Shown here: positions 36,986-48,500 of the stretch, piece by piece
How the letters are laid out: each line of letters opens with the position of its first letter
Position numbering within the stretch: the stretch's first letter is position 1
NCBI RefSeq assembly: GCF_905220365.1
Contig: NC_061127.1
Location: 7,812,001 to 7,876,000, forward strand
Source: Vanessa cardui
Lineage: Eukaryota; Arthropoda; Insecta; Lepidoptera; Nymphalidae
Direction: 5' to 3'
Length of the DNA: 64,000 nt
Program-made: the position numbers and the translations under genes
The notes under the pieces: model-generated
Database searches by the model: none
Told to the model about the DNA's origin: nothing
The model's input: the letters and a program-made list of their open reading frames with translations, nothing else

Positions 36986-37578
36986 TAGACTGTTATATAC
37001 AGGGTTATTGGTAACTCGACGTATATCCATTAGGAGGTGATAGGGGTGACTATTTGCAATAATTTTAACCCCATATGCATAATCCAAAAGTGAACCATTT
37101 TTGAGTTATCACGTTTTTTAGCCTTTTTCAAAATTTGTCAAAAATGCGACTTCAAAAATTTATTTTAAAAAAAAGTATCAATTAAAATCTATTTTTCTTT
37201 TCATTTGTTTTATAAAAACGATTAAACACTAGATATTTGCCAATATTTAAATAATAATTATATGTCCAAATTTAAAAATGCGAGACGGAAAACGAATTTA
37301 TTTCAATATTTTTTTGACTTTTTTTCCTCAAAAATGCCTTAAAAACTAAAAATATCATTATGAAACTTGTTCTTCTTAGCTTTCCAAAAATGTATAAAAA
37401 GAAGGAAATTATTTCAAATCAATCGAAATAAAATGACTAGAAAGGACGCTAGTGGAAATTCGTAGTCGAACATGAACGAATTCGTACTAAAGGTCGCTCT
37501 TAAAATTCCCACAAAATTAACTAAAAATAACAACGAATGAAAAAAACGTACTTACTTAAATGACTTACTTAATACAAA
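36986..37578. other. possible DNA-transposon terminus and AT-rich sequence
   Basis: TACAGGGTTATTGGTAACTC at 36997-37016 looks like the start of a cut-and-paste element (CAGGGT-type terminus), followed by A/T-rich sequence to about 37470. I could not find the matching inverted end or a protein. Confidence 0.3.
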
Positions 37579-38231
37579 TCTATACTTATAATAAATCTGT
37601 AGGGATGTCAATTCTGTACATGAAATATTTTTCCAAAATAACTATCGGAGGTTGAAAAGGGGTCGATACTGATGGCAAAAATGCAATCAGTAAAATTTTT
37701 GTCTGTCTGTCTGTCTGTCCGTATAACCGTTATAGAAACAAAAACTACTCAACGGATTTTAACGAAACTTGGTACAATTATTTTTCATACTCCTGAGCTG
37801 GTTATAGTATAGCTTTTATCACGCTACAGTCAATAGGAGCAGAGCAGTGAAGGGAAATGTTGGGAAAAAGGTAGAAATTACCCCTATTTTAAGCTTCCGT
37901 CGCGTGTACAGCCTTAATGGTTAAAGGTACACAGAAATCATGTATTACGGAAATGTTCTCCTTAAAATTACATAAAAAATATCCCATGACAGCCTATGTC
38001 TATCTTTTACGGTTGACTCACAATAAAACGTGACACTCCCGATAGCGTAGTAGTTCGAAGCTTTCTGATTATATTTGACTATTCCTACATTTATAACACC
38101 CTCAATCATCCAAAATTAAAAAGTTAATAGTATTTACTATTCCATATTAAAGAATCATAGAAATCGGTATAGAAACACCAAAGTTATACATGAAATACGC
38201 TAATGATAAAGCTATCGCACGTGAACACTAA
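37579..38231 (+). mobile_element. Helitron 5'-end fragment
   Basis: A|TCTATACTTATAATAAATC at 37579 is a Helitron-type 5' terminus, followed by 'ttgtctgtctgtctgtctgt' (37698-37717) and 'actactcaacggattttaac'. A second, similar 5' terminus begins at 38232, so this is a separate copy truncated or interrupted there. Confidence 0.55.
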
Positions 38232-39389
38232 ATCTATACTACTATATAAATCTCTAGAGTCTGTCTGTACACTTATTTTTTGTCTTAATTCGTATAAATG
38301 GTCTTTTTATGATTAACTGACATAATTTTTATCATTTTTGTAATTTATGTCTGTCTGTCTGTATGTTCTGCTTAAACTCGAGAACAGCTACAACGATCTT
38401 TATAAAAATTAGTATACAGGAAAAACATGTGCTTGCGCAATGATAGGCTATCTATATAAAGTCGATTTGTCGGGAAAGATGTTGGTATACAGAAAAAATA
38501 TGTGCTTGCGCAAATGATAGGCTATCTATATACAAATGTGGATGTGTTTGTATGTGTGTCATTGATAAACTCAGAAACTATTTGATTGATCATTAAGATT
38601 AAATGAATAAAGAGATTATGCTATGCCCATTGATGTAACTCGCCACCGAGTAGCGCTGGGATATAAATATATCTACACCGTTCAACCGGTTGTCATGAAA
38701 ATGAGTATGTACAAGTATTTTTTTACGGAGGAAGTGATTATTTCATCCGTATCATTCACAATAACCAACAGATTACGAGTATCACGATGCATTTTTATGC
38801 CGATCAACCGATAAGTATAAAATATGATATAAATAAAAAATGAAAATCATTGACAAACGACTGAAAAACCTGACGGGCTAGCCAAACGAATGGATGATCA
38901 ACGATTAAAATAGACTATGTCAAGAACTGGAACCAATCTCGATAAATCCCCATGTGATCATTGGTTCAATGAATATAGTATGCCCATATTGTCACGTTAT
39001 GATGTTTAAAATAAACTGCTGATGTAGTGCTACTCCACTGGCAAAATGTTTTTATCACAACTGGTTGAACCACCAGAACCTCTCCTTATCTACGTTACGA
39101 GAACTACTGAGGAGTCTGAATATTTCCTTAAGCATATTAGAAATTACAATTCTTGCTTTGAAATGACATCATTTGGAGCAAAAAATATTGTACAATACAA
39201 TAAATTCGATCCTACTTTTAAAGTGTATCATATGATTGGTTCACAACTTCCAGTATCTAAATAAAATCTCCAATTTCTGGACATTTTTTCCATGGACAAC
39301 GTAGAAAAAGATCGATCTTCTATGAATGTTCAGTACCACAACGAATCGAAAAATCATCGCTAAATTTAGGATTAGGTATGCTTTATGAA

Positions 39390-40085
39390 AATAAATGTTT
39401 AGTTAAAGATTTTAAAACTGCTCTAGAAGGTGAAACAACAAATGATTCAAAGTCATTATCAATGCAGATAGAACGCCATTGAATGCGGAGCATGAAAGGC
39501 ATTTTAATGCTGCAGTAGTCCTGAAGTCACAGACAGCTGCAGTTGTCGGCACAGAAATTACAAAACGAGGTATTGTTATCATTAAGCGACACAAAAACAA
39601 TCAAGGTGTCGCCTAAACACATCAATCGTATGACAATTATTACGATTATCCAATTATGTTTATGCGAGCAGAAGATGGATATCATCTCGGACTGTATCAA
39701 AATATTCTCACGACAGGCTCTGTGACATCGAAGACAATACATAGTTGTATAGATTTTTTTGCATATCGTATAATGATTAGAGATAATCAATCTAACCATA
39801 TTCTGAAGTGTCGTCAACTGTTTTAACAATTCATTGCTGACATGTACGCTATGGACGAGAACGAACGATTAAACTACATTCGATACAACCAATCAAAACT
39901 CTGAGCCAAAGAGTACATTTGTTTACAAGATAACTATAATAATATATAAAGATAATAGAAGAACAATATCGAATGATAAAGTAGCTGCTGATATTGGACA
40001 AAGATCTTCGTACAGTGGAAGTCATCACATATTCACGAATATGCTCAGGATGCTTTGACGTACGTTCGCAAGTATTGACAAGGTT
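39390..40085 (+). pseudogene. Helitron Rep/helicase-like N-terminal region, broken
   Basis: Read across frames on the plus strand, in order: GLGMLYENKCLVKDFKTALE (about 39369-39430), a short stretch near the ERH block, RHKNNQGVA (39588-39615), MFMRAEDGYHLGLYQN (39657-39705), FFAYRIMIRDNQSNHILKCR (39758-39818), FIADMYAMDENERLNYIRYN (39830-39890) and HEYAQDALTYVRKY (about 40035-40078). This is the order of conserved blocks at the start of Helitron replication initiator-helicase proteins (Helitron_like_N). Several frameshifts and stops separate them. The Rep HUH catalytic core and the helicase domain are missing. Confidence 0.75.
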
Positions 40086-40186
40086 GTAAATGTAATAACA
40101 ACGATATTCGATAGAACCGGTTAAAAGAGGACGTGTTGGTTTGATGCAAAATTTTATATATAAATTTAATTAAAAATTTCATTGTA

Positions 40187-40345
40187 CATCTATACGGGTA
40201 GGCCCCTCACGAGGTGGTCCTACGACGTGGTGAAGGTCGCGGGAAGACGCTGGTTGCGGACTGCACAAGACCGGTCGTTGTGGCGATCTTTGGGGGAGGC
40301 CTATGTCCAGCAGTGGACGTATCACGGCTGAAATGATGATGATGG
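40187..40345 (+). mobile_element. non-LTR retrotransposon C-terminus with (ATG)n tail
   Basis: The reading frame GRPLTRWSYDVVKVAGRRWL..., then LWRSLGEAYVQQW, is the conserved C-terminus of lepidopteran LINE endonuclease-RT proteins, followed by TGATGATGATGG. It sits inside the Helitron copy, so it inserted later or was captured. Confidence 0.75.
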
Positions 40346-40596
40346 TATAACATCGTATAAGTTTATGGGTGTTATGACCAATCTGCAGCCTATCGAGAAC
40401 ATAATTGAAGAAGATGAAATAGATGACGAAAATTATTTTTTTTTTTAAGAATTTGATTAGATCTCGATTGTTTTTTTCTCTTTATTTGTTTCTTTATTAT
40501 TTGAACATTGTTGATGATCAGTAATTAATTACAAAATGAAAAATTAAATATTTTTTTCTGCGACTAATGCCCAGCGAAGTGGGCGGGTATAGCTAG

Positions 40597-40933
40597 TTTA
40601 AAATAAAATTTAGAAATAGGAACAGTTCAATAGCTAAGTTAATAATACATTTTGTAATATAGCTTAAATAAGTATCAATAAGGGAATCTAAGAAACTCTC
40701 TATAACAGAGCACAGCACACACAATGTGTTCTACTGTGAATAACGCAGAATTATATTCTTACTATTATCCTCACGAAGAAGTTCCTGTATCCCTCTATAT
40801 AGACGTGACGTCACCAAAATGACTGACAGCGTTTCTTGCGGTAATAAAATTATAATTTCATTTACGGACAAGAAAAGTTGTTAATTTTGCCAAAATATAT
40901 ATTTTTATGGGATTTTATGAGGATATACAACAT
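40597..40933. other. spacer between Helitron and hAT element
   Basis: AT-rich. I see nothing assignable. Confidence 0.4.
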
Positions 40934-41576
40934 TTTGAAGTAGAAGTAGTAGAAGTAGTGCTGAGGATTCCTCTTCCGCTTCCTCATAGTGCAAAAGTGC
41001 ATAGTCCTCAATATTTTGGGTACCTCAACCATTATCGCATCCTCACAAATAAAAATTAAAAATAAATCCTCTTCCGCTATCCCTTCCTCAAAATTTAAGA
41101 GCAATTTATGAGGAATGTGAAGGTATAGTAGATACATCTTGCCCGACAGCCACCGCTTCCACGGGTAAGATTGTACATTCAATGTTAGCCGAAATGATAG
41201 CCTCTGAACCAAATATTGACGATGAAATTGAAAGTTTACCAATAGATGATAGGTGCGTGGTACTAAAGTTACTATCAAATAACGACATTAAAGAAAAACG
41301 AATTGCATTTTGGATGAACACAATCTTCTGGAATTCATAAAAGTAGACAACGAATGTATGAGCTTTACAATGAAAGGACGTACAATCATAGTGCCACTTT
41401 TACCAATTATGTAAGTAACTATTCAAAATTATTTAAAAAAGTGTGCTTTTTGGCTAAATCTTTAACTATAAAAAATAAAATTAAGAATGCACATGACAAG
41501 ATAAAAATGACCTGGAAAATTATTAATTGGGAAACTGGTAGAGTTGGCAGTTGCAACTCCGAATTGAGCCTGAATT

Positions 41577-41649
41577 ATAAATAGTAAAGTAGTAAATAGT
41601 CAAAAGGAAGTTGCTACAGTTTTTGACTATTTACTACTTTACTATTTAT
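41577..41649. repeat. perfect 29-bp inverted repeat, 15-nt loop
   Basis: Left arm 41577-41605 and right arm 41621-41649 are exactly complementary. They sit in the LINE coding remnant at the place where relatives would continue with an ordinary QKEVATVF-type sequence. The left arm thus looks like an added inverted duplicate of the right. Confidence 0.85.
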
Positions 41650-41769
41650 TTAATAAGTTACTTATTTCTTCTCCAGATTTTGCCGAGTCATTGATGAAAG
41701 AAAATGTAAGAGCTTGCAAATCTAACTTTAATTTTACCCTTGTAAGCCCCAATGACATAATAGGCACCG

Positions 41770-42885
41770 TGCAGAAACAATAAAGGGCGTTATAATCCCG
41801 AAAGTAGAGACACCGTGCGAGTAAAAAAAGAAACTTCCCAGACACATTGGTGGCAGGCTGGCAGCTGTCAAGTCTGTAAATATGATTTTACATTGATCAA
41901 AATTATAAAACATGGTTTTTTACCAATTAACAATGATCGGCAGCGTGGTCAAAAGGTATTAAAAGGCCAGAAGCTATTCGAGTCAGGACATGTTTTCGAT
42001 GTCACAGAAACAGTTGGCCAAGAACAAGAAACAGTAGTAACTGGAAAAATTGTAAGTACATACGAGGGGTGTTGAGGATTTCGGTATTTTTAGATGGGAA
42101 CCAGTTATTTGGATATCTACTAAAAGAAACAACGGTTATAGGTTAGATTCAACGATCGATGAAAATTAAACTGTCTTCCATAACAGTTACCCACAAAATT
42201 GGTGATTTTTATATCATTAAAATCAAATAGTACTTTTTAAATACTTGAAGGTATACTTACGTGTGTTTTATAACTGCATTTATCCATTTCACTCTTTTAT
42301 CCCTAAGCCATGGCATGTGAGTACTATTAGTAGGGAAATAGTAAAATTTTACACCCTTAAAGTTGTTTTTGGATGTATTACGGCATCCAGAAATACAACA
42401 ACACATTTCGATAGATCAAAAATTAACACGATAATTCAGAAATATTTTCCGTTGTTTGACAGTAGAATTTCTGAAATTGAGGGTAAAAGTTTTGAATATG
42501 AGTCACGAGATGGCAGAGTCATCGCTACGCACGGTGCCCATACGCGCCTTTAAGTCACTAGTGTTACGAGAGTAAGCTTAGCCTTCAATACGGTTTTATG
42601 ACATTTGATTCTATATCATAATTTATATCACATTATTATTGCATATTATTAATATAGCAGGAGCTATTGAATTTACTTACCATTATTGTAATTAATTGAT
42701 GAATAATTTGTAAAACTGTAATTAATATTATTTTATATGGCGTAGCATTTAATACTGGCATGTAACACTATTTCTTATTTTAAATATTATTGAGCTGTCA
42801 TTATAAAACAATTGGACTATAGCGTGGGGCATTCTAACAAAAGATAGAGACATTGAAGCATCATTGTAAAACGATAATATTATTT
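41770..42885. mobile_element. unidentified 1.1-kb insertion inside the LINE
   Basis: LINE coding sequence stops after NDIIGTVQK (about 41747-41778) and resumes with KKTADLY (about 42922-42942), which are close neighbours in intact relatives. The intervening sequence is therefore an insertion or replacement. It contains plus-strand open frames of 86 residues (41815-42075, with HWWQAGSCQVCKYD and GHVFDVTETVGQEQETVV) and 102 residues (42245-42553). I do not recognise either. The first faintly resembles sequence preceding SWIM zinc fingers in some transposon proteins, but no CxCxnCxH is visible. Confidence 0.5.
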
Positions 42886-44545
42886 TAGCCATCCCGAACT
42901 ACTGAAATTACACTAGACATCAAGAAAACGGCTGATTTATATTTCTCTAAAGATATTTCTCTAAAGGTGATAAATTCGATTATTGATGGGATTGCACCTT
43001 ATCTTGCTTTAATATTTAATAGTTGGGTCCAACGTGGTATAGTTATTCCAATATTTAAATCTGGTAGTCTTTCAGACCCCAACAACTATAGGTCAATTTC
43101 AATTCTACCTACCCTGAGCAAAATATTTGAGAATTTTTTTCTAAATCAATTATTAGAACACTTTAACAAACATAATCTGCTTCATAGTAAACAATGTGGA
43201 TTCACGAGGGGTCGCTCGACTACAGACGCTGGTATTGAGCTTATTAAGAATATCTATGAAGCCTGGGAAGAGTCACGGGATGACTTAGGGATTTTCTGTG
43301 ACTTATCCAAAACCTTTGATTGTGTTCAACATGAGACTCTGGTCTGGAAACTTTATCACTATGGAATTTGAGAATGTGCGCTCGACCTTCTGACTTCTTA
43401 TCTTAACAATAGAATTCAGAGGGTTGTGTTAAAGAAAAAAGGTCTCCTGGGGTCTCGGTTGGTATGGGTCTCCCTCGGATATCAATTCTTGGACCTTTTC
43501 TGTTTCTCACCTATATAAATGACTTGCCCTTTCTTGTTGGAAACAAACATGTTATGGATATGGATGGCACCTCCTTAGTTTTTAAAATTAATAGAAAACA
43601 GGTACAGTACGACGATGTAAACAATGCTATAGCTGATATAGTACATTGGTTTAGCGTAAACAATCTTCATCAAACCAAATGTACAAAATGTAAAAGCCGA
43701 TGTGCTCATCAACGGGGAATCAATAGATCCAATTGATTCTGCTGAGTTTCTTGGCCTTACTGTTGATGCCAAGTTGCAATGGGGCCCCATATTAACGGAT
43801 TGGCGAGTAGACTGAGTTCTGCGGCATTCGCGTTTAAGAAAATTAGATTACGTACCGATGTTGATACGGCTCACTTAGTATATTTCAGTTACTTTCAAAG
43901 TATAATGTCATACGGTATTGTGCTGTGGGGCAACGCAGCCGCTATCCAAACTATATTTGTGCTGCAGAAGAGGGCTTTTCGCGCAATCTATAACCTAGGA
44001 GCCAAGGAATCATTAAGGTAGAGATTTAAATAAATTATGATATTAACTGTTGCTTCTCAATACATATTTTGTAATGTTTTGTATGTACGAAAAAATATTA
44101 ATGTTTTTATGAGAAAATGTGATTCTCATAACATTGGTACAAGGAACAAACACAATCTTGTTACACCTGTTACTCGACTGCGTAGAATCAGTAACTCTTT
44201 TGTGGGGTACTATTTTTAACCCTTCTACAACAGGATCCCAGAAAACGTTAAAAAAGCTTCTGTTGCTAAATTAAAAAAAAATGTTAAGGAACGCTTGTGT
44301 GCAAAAGGTTACTATACAATTAGCGAGTTTATGATCGCCTCCTGGCTATTTCATCTCATATTAAATTGTTTATTTATATAATATATGAGACAAACAACAA
44401 AAAAAAAACCGCTGAGTTTCTTTCACCGGTTCTTCTCAGGTCAGGGTATTCTCTTTTCCAAACCGGTGGTAGTGTTTCAATTGACCATCAAAAAGAAAGT
44501 GTAATGCTTCTATATTGAATAAAGTTATTTGAGTTTGAGTTTCTA

Positions 44546-44752
44546 TGGAGGAAAAATGATCCGAAATATTTGGCAGCTTTACGGAGCTGTACGGCAATAC
44601 CTATCTTCTCATCCATCATTTGATATCTGGGCATACTTATGCCCAGCGAACGAAGTTTTAGCGATGCTGGATTAGTATATGATGAGCTAAGAAACCAATT
44701 GTCAGGGAAAACAGCGTCCAAATTATTTTTTATAAAAAATAACCTCCCTATA
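44546..44752 (+). pseudogene. hAT transposase C-terminal dimerisation region
   Basis: In plus-strand frames: NDPKYLAALRSCTAIPIFSS, a TGA, then YLGILMPSERSFSDAGLVYD, ELRNQLSGKTASKLFFIKNN. The PSERxFSxAGxxxxxxRNxL pattern is the signature of the hAT dimerisation domain. It directly follows the LINE tail and is broken by a stop, so it is non-functional. Confidence 0.8.
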
Positions 44753-44932
44753 ATTCATTTGGATTATTTATTAGTATTCCTTTATTTTGATTAATAAAAT
44801 ATTTTCTCTACCCTCATCTGCATCCTCTTTCTCGATAAATATCCTCATCCGCATCCTCTAAATTTGCGCGTGACAAATCCTCTTCCTCCTCCTCTTCCTC
44901 ATAATCACTTCCTCAACAACCCTATTTGAAGT

Positions 44933-45542
44933 ACTATTTTAAACACCGTAGAATACCCTATTTGTATGCGACCGTTTTGTGGTAAAATCACTACATTTAT
45001 GTTTAATCCTTTTTGGTCCTGTTTTAGCGAAGAGTGTTCAACCCTATGCTCGTCATAAAAAAATATTTTATTATTAGACTTTTTATTTTAATTTACCAAA
45101 CTCCCCCATCCCATCTTAAGGTGAAATCCTCGATTTTCTCCACAAAAAAGTATTTTATTATACGCATTTAAAAAAAAAAACATACTGAAATTATTTAACA
45201 CTAGTTTTGTCATTATCTTTGTAAAATAACTCATTTCGTTATTTTATAAAGTTAATGATTACTAATATATTTTTGGTGCTTGCAACACTAAGCCTCATTT
45301 CTCTGTATTCACCCAGAAATTTGAATAACTCGTAATCTTATTTGAGAATGACAAGTTTAAAGTTTGAAGTTTCCATAACAAATAACAAGACACAAGATGC
45401 AAGTAGTGACCGTATTGCGCAAATAAGTAAACGCCGCACTAAGTTTTTATAGCGAAAATTAGTGATTACTCATATAATAATTACATAAGTTTGACGTGTG
45501 TGATAATTAATTTAGCTCAATCCTCATTAAACAATTTGTAAA
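44933..45542. promoter_or_regulatory. presumed 5' region of the DUF4781-type gene
   Basis: The 610 bp between the hAT target duplication and the ATG at 45543 must include the 5' UTR and core promoter. No clear TATA box or initiator can be defended. An in-frame TAA lies five codons before the ATG (45528-45530). Confidence 0.35.
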
Positions 45543-48500
45543 ATGGCTGAAAATGATGAAAATATGTTATTAGCATTAGAACAATCACAACTACAATTAG
45601 AGCAAGCAATGTCTGGAAGTAACAACAATAGTGGTGAACTAAGGCTCAATCCATTACAATTACAACAAGAGTATTTTGAAAATTTGCCTGAATGTGATTG
45701 GGTTAAGTAAGTAGAAAAAAATATCCATATTTCCTGTTTTATTTTTATTTGTCATGAATTTTAATGATAATTAAAAAAAAAAAAACAATTCTTAGATATT
45801 ACCAACAGCAAATCATTATTTTTGCAATTATCTAAAAAAATACAATTGCTTGCAGATATGATTACAGCAATCGGAAATACTTGTTGCAAAACATAGCATT
45901 CGCTTTATTTGGAGCCCCAAGCTCTGAAGGTGATTTATCAATATTAAACAATGTGGGCGACACACAACTTGAAGGATATACATCGAGACAAAAGGAACAT
46001 GTTATGAAAATTTATGAAAAACTCTGTGAACAAAGTAAGATCACTCGTTAGTAAATATTTATTATTAATTGAGAAATTATTAGTTGACTAATTACAATAA
46101 TATGGTAACAATGTACTAAATTATACATATTTAATGGTAATTTGTTTATTAGTTATAATAATTTATCTCCAAGTGTATGGGTAGCGTCAGCTTATGTTAT
46201 GTTTTATTATTCAGGTAAATATGCACAAAATGATACAGACATACTTATGTCAGTATTACTGATTGTGTGTGCAAAACCAAAGCCCATTAAGTTCTATCAG
46301 GTTGAACCCTCTAACCATTGGGTGGACTTACATCAACGCAGTGATGTCGATATATGGTGCACACCTGTGTTTTGTGTTAGAAAATGTATTCCTACAACAA
46401 TTAATGGTATGTATGAGTCCCTATAGCAATAGATAGAACAAAGACTGAAACTAATTGCAATCAAAACTACTTAGTAATCTTGTCAATATCAGTGACCTAC
46501 AATAAAAAAAATAATATATTTAAAAAAAAATGCTTTGTAAAAATTTCAATATTTATATATTATTTTATAATAAATATGTAACTGTTTGTAGCCAAGCCGT
46601 GTAAAGTATTTGTTGATGAAGATGCAAGGGTGTACCATGACTGGACATCATATTTAACAAACAATACTTTACCGAAATGTGTCATAATTGCACCTGAAAA
46701 TGGAGTCTACCAGGGAGATATTGTTCATGTAAGTTGTTATAATTTTGTAATTGGATTGTTTATTGAGATATGCCAATCTGCATGTTACTTAGATATTTCA
46801 CATCACTAATTAAACCAGTAATAGAATATCGTTGAGCTATATTTACACTTTAACATATTCATAATAACATACATTTCAAAGCAATTGGTTCAAAATAAAA
46901 TGCTTAAAATATTTAAAAATAAAAATTATATCATTTTTTTATTAGCAATCAACATAAATTTTTATAAATAAAAAAAACCGCCTTCAAAAATGAACTAAAA
47001 AGAAAAAAATAATCAGTTACATCCATAACCAATTTACGATTTTTTAATCACCTCTCAAAGTCGGTGCCTTATCGCCAATTAGACAATACCATTTTTTCCC
47101 GATGCAATGCTGTTAATCATTGAGGAGTTCTCCTGGTAGTCCACCATCAGCTAGACTTCATCATAGGCATGTTTACTAACATCAATTGCTTGACGACTAT
47201 CTTAAAGAAATAGAACTAAACCCGTAAAATAGTTACTTACTAATAGGTTCTAATTACCAGTTGTGGTCTTCATCATCAGTTCCACTTCATCAAATGTCAC
47301 TTTTCGTGAGCATATGACCAAGGCACTTCGAATAAAACCGAAATCACTATAGGTTTGCCTATAAAATTTGAGGAGTTCCCTCGATTTCTCCAGGATCCCA
47401 TCATCAGATCCTGATCTCCTGAAAATGGGACCACCTATAAAACATGCCCTTTCAAACAAAAAAAGAATTGTCAAAATCGGCCCAGCCATCTTCGAGTAAT
47501 TCGGTAACATACATAAAAAATAAAAAAAAAAAATAAAAAAAAGGCCCCGACGAATTGAGAACCTCCTCCTTTTTTTGAAGTCGGTTAAAAATAGTTGTTA
47601 ATTAAAAAAATATGACATTGTATTTAAAGTGTATTTTAAATATTCACATTCAGTAATGATGTTAATTATTAGCACAAAAGAAACAAAGCTGATGTGTTAA
47701 TAATAAATATAAATAATAAGTAAGTTGTGGAACATGTGTAATGAAAAATTTTGAAGGGGGTGTCAATTGTAATAATTAATTGACTAAAAATAAATTTAAA
47801 TTTAAAAATATTAATTTTCTTCGAGGTAAACTAAAAATGCGGTAGAGCTGGACAAGGTTTTTTAAATTAAACAAATCCTCGACAGAAAGTGCTCCGGAAG
47901 TCAGTTAAATAACCCTTCAACATTACAAGTAGATTTACAAAAAAGGCAAATCTATGTTCCAAATTAATTTATTCCAAAAGAATAATATATAAAAATAATT
48001 TTAACAATTAAAAAGTCTTAAAGTAAAAACAGTAACAAAATCGGGCGCCTGGATGTTTACATCCATTTAAATTAACTAATCTTAATTAAATATTTACTTA
48101 TTGTAAATGTTTTAAAGTTAGCAAAAATATTTTAAAGTTAGACTAAGTTATGTAATAAAAATTACAAACAAGTCAAAAATTAAGTTTAAATAACGTTACA
48201 ATAATGTAAAACTATCCTTTAAAAAAAAATGTTTGAATGCCAAATTTTCATGAGGTTATAAAAGGTATACTAAATCCCACGAAGTTCCAAAGTTGCGGTA
48301 AAATAAATATGTAAAAACTACATACCGAAATCCAGAGGTTAAATAATTGTTATAAAGTTTTCACTTCCTTTACGGTTTCTAAAATTTAATCTTCAAAATA
48401 TCCAAAGAAATAAAGTTCATAAGTTCTTCGAAAAGCGTTGAAAATAATCCACTCGAAGATACAGCCAAAGAAGATAATTCAAGGAATAATCCACGATAAT

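Larger units (their letters stand above)
38232..40596 (+). mobile_element. degenerate autonomous Helitron
   Basis: The 5' end is A|TCTATACTACTATATAAATC at 38232. The 3' end is a GCCCA/TGGGC hairpin (40569-40584) followed 8 nt later by CTAG and then T, the expected Helitron terminus. The interior encodes remains of the Helitron Rep N-terminal domain (39390-40085), and a LINE 3' end has been added at 40187-40345. A 73-bp-period direct repeat lies at 38411-38533 ('tgtgcttgcgcaa' core). Confidence 0.7.
41338..44542 (+). pseudogene. non-LTR retrotransposon (Jockey/CR1-like) with an insertion, inside the hAT
   Basis: 5'-truncated, it opens in the endonuclease-RT linker (MYELYNERTYNH, then KLFKKVCFLAKSLTIKNKIK and MTWKIINWETG, 41354-41540). 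After the 41770-42885 insertion the RT continues: VINSIIDGIAPYLALIFNSW, NNYRSISILPTLSKIFENFF, GIFCDLSKTFDCVQHETLVW, then ILGPFLFLTYINDLP. The palm catalytic block that should read YADD is altered (DMDGTS, about 43558-43575). The C-terminus follows (TAHLVYFSYFQSIMSYGIVL, 43868-43927). The tail is AATAAAGTTATTTGAGTTTG. Several frameshifts and stops show it is dead. Confidence 0.8.
40934..44932. mobile_element. hAT transposon remnant with 8-bp target duplication, carrying a LINE
   Basis: TTTGAAGT occurs at 40934-40941 and again at 44925-44932. The right end read inward is TAGGGTTGTTGAGGAAGTGA, a hAT-type terminus. The left end is altered by a tandem AGAAGTAGT duplication and reads GTGCTGAGG at the comparable place. 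Subterminal CTTCCTC-rich motifs occur at both ends. A hAT transposase C-terminus is present at 44546-44752. A LINE has inserted between about 41338 and 44542. The element is inactive. Confidence 0.75.

Noticed and set aside
40862..41321. minus-strand frames of 138 and 71 residues
   Set aside because: They are antisense to hAT subterminal sequence, low in complexity (CT-rich), and lack domains.
46142..46214. 5' extension of exon 3 of the DUF4781-type gene
   Set aside because: The frame is open, but the phase after exon 2 needs the acceptor at 46213-46214 (TTATTATTCAG); the earlier AG at 46151-46152 leads to a stop.
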